Translations under genes and position numbers: made by a program
Notes under the pieces: generated by a model
Seen by the model: only the letters and a program-made list of their open reading frames with translations
What the model was told of the DNA's origin: nothing
Databases searched by the model: none
Shown: positions 61,424-64,000 of the stretch, one piece after another
Position numbering within the stretch: position 1 is the stretch's first letter
Layout of the letters: each line of letters starts with the position of its first letter
Assembly: GCA_040394635.1 (NCBI GenBank)
Contig: JBEBRW010000028.1
Span: 3,858-67,857, forward strand
Reading direction: 5' to 3'
Length of the DNA: 64,000 bases
Source of the DNA: UBA5239 sp040394635
Lineage (GTDB): Bacteria; Verrucomicrobiota; Lentisphaeria; Victivallales; Victivallaceae

Positions 61424-62339
61424 GATGCGTCTCCTCTACGAAGCGGTATTTGATCAGCCGCCAGCGCAATTCCTCGGCGGCCAGTTCATCGATGTAAACG
61501 GTGACTTCGGCGGCGGTTTTCATGGCGGCGAAGCGCCGTATTTCCGCCGTTACAGAACGGAACAATATTGCCCGCGGGTTTTTGATTCCGGCCAGGCGCA
61601 GCGCGGCGGCGGCACGGTGCACGCGGTTGCGCTCCATCTGGTTGCGGGCCAGCAGAAACAGCGGATAGAGCCCGGCGAAAATCCAGAACGGCCAGATCGG
61701 ATAGTTCCAGCCGGTCGAGGTCCGGATGATTTCGGCGATCAGCAAGATCAGCACCGGGCCGAGGAACAGCAGCGCGTCCAGCCGCGTGCGGAAGCAGGCC
61801 CCGATGTAGCGGCGGCTCTTGATCGGCGAGGTCTGATAGGCGAAATACTCCTCGTAAGGTTCATCCTCGAGGACATTGCGGGCGGCGTGGCACAGCTCAT
61901 GCGCAGTAAGCTCGTCGCGCCGGTAAATGAACCAGCGCTTGCGTTTGGCGAAGCAGCCCCGGATCAGGAACAGATTCAAATCGGTGCCGCTCTCGGTAAA
62001 GGAACAGCCGCCCCACAGCAGCCCCAGGCTCTGCGAAAGGAAAAATCCCGGCACCCAGCGAATCGCCACCGCGTACAAAGGTTCGGTAATGGCCGCGCCC
62101 TCGTCGATGATTTCCGGCGGAATGCGGTCGGCGGCTGATAACATAAACCCTTCTTCCAGCTCGAACTGGCCTTTTTCCGCCAGATCCTTCTCGACCTGTT
62201 CGTTAAAGGCCAGCAAGCCCCGAATCCGGCTGATATAGGTTTCCAGGTTTTCGCCCGGGGCAATCAGCAGCCCGCCGGCGTCGAGTTCCGCCAGCGCATC
62301 CGGATCATTGGCTGTGATTTTATCGAGTTCAGGAAACAT
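61410..62339 (-). CDS. Membrane protein with HExxH (HELCH) motif, putative zinc peptidase
   Basis: 309 residues. The N-terminal 140 residues are soluble. DELTAHELCHAAR near 142-154 is a typical HExxH zinc motif, and VLEDEPYEEYFAYQT just after it may supply the third, Glu ligand. Two membrane helices follow (about 185-205 and 212-232), with a C-terminal cytoplasmic segment of about 75 residues containing RAAAALRLAGIKNPRAILFRSVTAEI. I do not recognise a named family. It starts the run of nine minus-strand genes that ends with yjbQ. Confidence 0.7.
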   Translation of the reverse strand: MFPELDKITANDPDALAELDAGGLLIAPGENLETYISRIRGLLAFNEQVEKDLAEKGQFELEEGFMLSAADRIPPEIIDEGAAITEPLYAVAIRWVPGFFLSQSLGLLWGGCSFTESGTDLNLFLIRGCFAKRKRWFIYRRDELTAHELCHAARNVLEDEPYEEYFAYQTSPIKSRRYIGACFRTRLDALLFLGPVLILLIAEIIRTSTGWNYPIWPFWIFAGLYPLFLLARNQMERNRVHRAAAALRLAGIKNPRAILFRSVTAEIRRFAAMKTAAEVTVYIDELAAEELRWRLIKYRFVEETHHEND

Positions 62340-62351
62340 TTAACGCTGCTG

Positions 62352-62365
62352 ACTCTTAATTCTTT
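62352..62365 (+). repeat. ACTCTTA repeat, left copy
   Basis: ACTCTTA followed by ATTCTTT. The same heptamer occurs at 62537-62557 in the same orientation, on the other side of a spacer rich in hairpins. Confidence 0.55.
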
Positions 62366-62536
62366 TCGCCCTTTCGCTCAGCGTTGAAAAAACGGTTTCA
62401 CGTTTTTTCGACCTCGCTTCCGGACGAGTGGTGTATTCTTGATTCGCGCCTGCGGCTTACATTTGTTTCGCTCTATGAGCGACCAGCGCTGTCCGCACGC
62501 TGGACCGCGTCCGGGTAGCACCCGGCGGCATGTCTA
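62366..62536 (-). other. Hairpin-rich spacer, candidate structured RNA
   Basis: The gene-free interval 62340-62558 lies between two minus-strand genes. It contains four perfect hairpins. CCGGGT/ACCCGG at 62511-62525 has loop AGC. CCAGCG/CGCTGG lies at 62483-62503. TCGCTC/GAGCGA at 62468-62482 has loop TAT. GAAAAAACG/CGTTTTTTC at 62386-62409 has loop GTTTCA, and on the minus strand its right arm ends in T residues. The chain could be a small RNA with a terminator, or a cassette remnant. No promoter has been identified and no known RNA family was recognised. Confidence 0.4.
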
Positions 62537-62557
62537 TTTTTTAACTCTTAACTCTTA
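62537..62557 (+). repeat. ACTCTTA repeat array, right copy
   Basis: Units TTTTTTA, ACTCTTA and ACTCTTA are contiguous. Same orientation as the copy at 62352, and two bases from the PSP1 stop codon. Confidence 0.6.
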
Positions 62558-62558
62558 A

Positions 62559-63437
62559 TCAGTCTTCCAGTGATTTGAACACGGAAAGATCGGTTTCGGT
62601 TTCCTGCCGCTCCTGCCTGCCGCCGCCGCCCTTGCGGTTGTTCTGCAGCTTGACTTCGTCCGCGGAACAGACCACGCTCTTGCCGGATTCCAGCTGAACG
62701 GTCAGTTTGCGGGTCAGCAAATTGCGGTCGGTGATGCGTCCGTTGCCATCCTGGCATTGACAGAATTCGCCGCGGCGCGGCATGTTCTTTTCCATTTCCA
62801 CATAACCGTCGTGCTCATATTTCAGGCAGCACTTCAGGCGCCCGCAGGAGCCGGAAATGGTGCCGGGGGTCAGCGACAGGTCCTGGTCCTTGGCCATGCG
62901 CACGTTGATCGACGCGAATTCGGTCAGGAACCGGCTGCAGCAGAGCTGCTGGCCGCAGATGCCGATGCCGCCGCAGATGGCGGTTTCGTCGCGTACGCCG
63001 ATCTGGCGCAGCTCGATGCGGGTATTCAGCATTTGCGCCAGTTCCTTGACCAGCTCGCGGAAGTCCACGCGGCCGTCGGCGGTGAATTGCACCACCACCA
63101 GCTTGCCGTCAAACGAATAATGCGTGTTCAGCAGGTTCATCGGCAGGTTCAACCGTTCCACCGATTTCTCGGCGGTGCGGAGAGCGGATTTGCCGCGCAT
63201 CAGGTTTTCATTGGCGATGCTTTTGTCGTGAACGGTGGCCTTGCGGATCACCCGCGGCGCGTTTTTCTTCGTTTCCTCGTCGTTGATGGTGGTCCACTCG
63301 CGGATAATCTGTCCGTAATCCTGGTAAAAATCCTTGCGGACGACCACCCAGTCGTTGACCTTCAGCGATAAATCATCGGTACCGCTGATCGTGTAGCGGT
63401 TACCGTTGCCAAGTTGTATCAAGTAATATAAATCCAT
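62559..63437 (-). CDS. PSP1-domain protein (RicT/YaaT-like)
   Basis: 292 residues from the ATG at 63437, which has AAAGGA upstream; an earlier start at 63494 would add a non-conserved tail. The PSP1 C-terminal domain is clear: AICGGIGICGQQLCCSRFL, INVRMAKDQDLSLTPGTISGSCGRLKCCLKYE. The cysteines (about six) bind iron-sulfur clusters in RicT of Bacillus, where the protein works in RNA processing. Related proteins occur in most PVC genomes. The C-terminal tail (KGGGGRQERQETETD) is hydrophilic. A predicted promoter, TTGCCC then TATATT at 63460-63487 on the minus strand, lies upstream. Confidence 0.88.
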   Translation of the reverse strand: MDLYYLIQLGNGNRYTISGTDDLSLKVNDWVVVRKDFYQDYGQIIREWTTINDEETKKNAPRVIRKATVHDKSIANENLMRGKSALRTAEKSVERLNLPMNLLNTHYSFDGKLVVVQFTADGRVDFRELVKELAQMLNTRIELRQIGVRDETAICGGIGICGQQLCCSRFLTEFASINVRMAKDQDLSLTPGTISGSCGRLKCCLKYEHDGYVEMEKNMPRRGEFCQCQDGNGRITDRNLLTRKLTVQLESGKSVVCSADEVKLQNNRKGGGGRQERQETETDLSVFKSLED

Positions 63438-63459
63438 AATTGTCCTTTCAGAATAACGT

Positions 63460-63487
63460 AATATAATACGCGATTCCACGGGGGCAA
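63460..63487 (-). promoter_or_regulatory. Possible promoter of the PSP1 gene
   Basis: On the minus strand TTGCCC (63482-63487) and TATATT (63460-63465) are 16 bases apart. It lies between the cysteine desulfurase stop codon and the PSP1 start. Confidence 0.4.
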
Positions 63488-63509
63488 ACCCCAAATCGAA
63501 GAAACTTGC

Positions 63510-64000
63510 TTATTCTTGCCAATAAGGCGAATACGACCGCAATTTTTCGATGACCGGCGGCAGCACCTTCAAGATGAAGTCGACCTCTTCGGCCGTGTTG
63601 TAACGCGACAGGCTGAAGCGGATCGCCCCGTGCGCCGCGGTATATGGCACGCCCATGGCCCGCAGCACGTGCGAGGGCTCCAGGCTCCCGGTCGTGCACG
63701 CGCTGCCGCTCGACGCGCAGATGCCGTACTGGTCCAGTAGCATCAGGATCGACTCGCCTTCGATGAACTCGAAGCTGATCAGCGAGGTATTCGGCAGGCG
63801 GTTGTCGGGGTCGCCGTTTACCCGGATTTTGGGAATGCTGTTCAAAACGCCCTGTTCGAGACGGTCGCGCAGGCCCTTGACGTATTCGTTTTCCTGAGCC
63901 ATGGCCTCGCGCGCCTGCTCGGCGGCTTTGCCGAGGGCGATGATCCCCATCACGTTTTCGGTACCGCCCCGGCGGCTGCGCTCCTGGTGGCCGCCGACCA
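63510..64000 (-). CDS. Cysteine desulfurase (NifS/IscS family), C-terminal part
   Basis: The frame is open to the right edge, so the N terminus lies outside the window. About 163 residues are visible. They begin with the VGGHQERSRRGGTENVMG motif, followed by LPNTSLISFEFIEGESILMLLDQYGICASSGSACTTGSLEPSHVLRAMG, in which the Cys of SSGSACTTG is the persulfide-forming residue. The gene supplies sulfur for iron-sulfur clusters and thio-modified RNA. The long SSGSACTTG loop fits the class I (IscS/NifS) group. The PSP1 gene lies downstream on the same strand. Confidence 0.93.
   Translation of the reverse strand, partial: VGGHQERSRRGGTENVMGIIALGKAAEQAREAMAQENEYVKGLRDRLEQGVLNSIPKIRVNGDPDNRLPNTSLISFEFIEGESILMLLDQYGICASSGSACTTGSLEPSHVLRAMGVPYTAAHGAIRFSLSRYNTAEEVDFILKVLPPVIEKLRSYSPYWQE

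Overview
The window is a piece of a chromosome from an anaerobic, Gram-negative bacterium of the Planctomycetes-Verrucomicrobia-Lentisphaerae group, most likely a Lentisphaerota (Victivallales-like) gut or sediment organism. This placement is an inference. It rests on a pseudopilin with the H-X9-DG tail, DUF4838 and DUF4434 proteins next to LacI regulators, transmembrane Ser/Thr kinases (one fused to a formylglycine-generating-enzyme-like domain), a fused SecDF, and a single-chain pyruvate:ferredoxin oxidoreductase. Genes are tightly packed, often with ATGA, TGATG or GTGA overlaps. No spacer exceeds about 260 bp and I saw no tRNA or rRNA.

Layout. 1-4.5 kb: end of a UDP-glucose dehydrogenase gene, a four-helix-bundle (S23/IVP) cassette framed by inverted 7-bp arrays, then SDR mannonate/fructuronate-type oxidoreductase, Hpt-like protein, endonuclease III, DUF374 acyltransferase and an MFS transporter. 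4.7-8.2 kb: nifJ with a strong terminator. 8.5-14.2 kb: a CACHE-like receptor kinase, an M55 D-aminopeptidase, a lipoprotein, a small protein and a B12 radical SAM protein. 14.2-16.9 kb: a lone PglX-type DNA methyltransferase, also framed by 7-bp arrays. 16.9-26.5 kb (minus strand): a probable operon yajC, secDF, an ExbB/MotA-like membrane protein, an ExbD/MotB-like coiled-coil protein, a kinase-FGE fusion and an ABC-F ATPase. 26.7-31.1 kb: htpG, a Fur-family regulator without its usual His ligands, and an FMN-binding/NapH-like/nitroreductase fusion.

31.2-44.7 kb: LacI regulator with two perfect operators, Gfo/Idh oxidoreductase, UPF0489 protein, nadB, pcnB, M14 peptidase, stand-alone coaB, a DegP-like protease, two membrane proteins, and an AraC regulator next to a GH130 enzyme. 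44.8-52 kb: a second LacI regulator with the same promoter design, then a carbohydrate locus (pseudopilin, DUF4838, DUF4434) and a pseudopilin-tailed membrane protein. 52.1-55.4 kb: PTS EIIA, cation/proton antiporter with CBS domains, and RlmI-like methyltransferase. 55.4-62.3 kb (minus): a run of nine genes with four DUF4349-like lipoproteins, an alpha/beta hydrolase, a Nif3-like protein and a membrane HExxH protein. 62.6-64 kb: a PSP1 protein and the end of a cysteine desulfurase gene.

The least explained structures are: (1) intergenic arrays of 7-bp or 9-bp units, often in inverted pairs, that frame single-gene cassettes; (2) the SecDF-linked ExbB/ExbD-like pair coupled to a kinase-FGE protein; (3) the DUF4349 paralogue run; and (4) the flavin/iron-sulfur/nitroreductase fusion. 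Functions given are read from sequence motifs only; no database search was possible.
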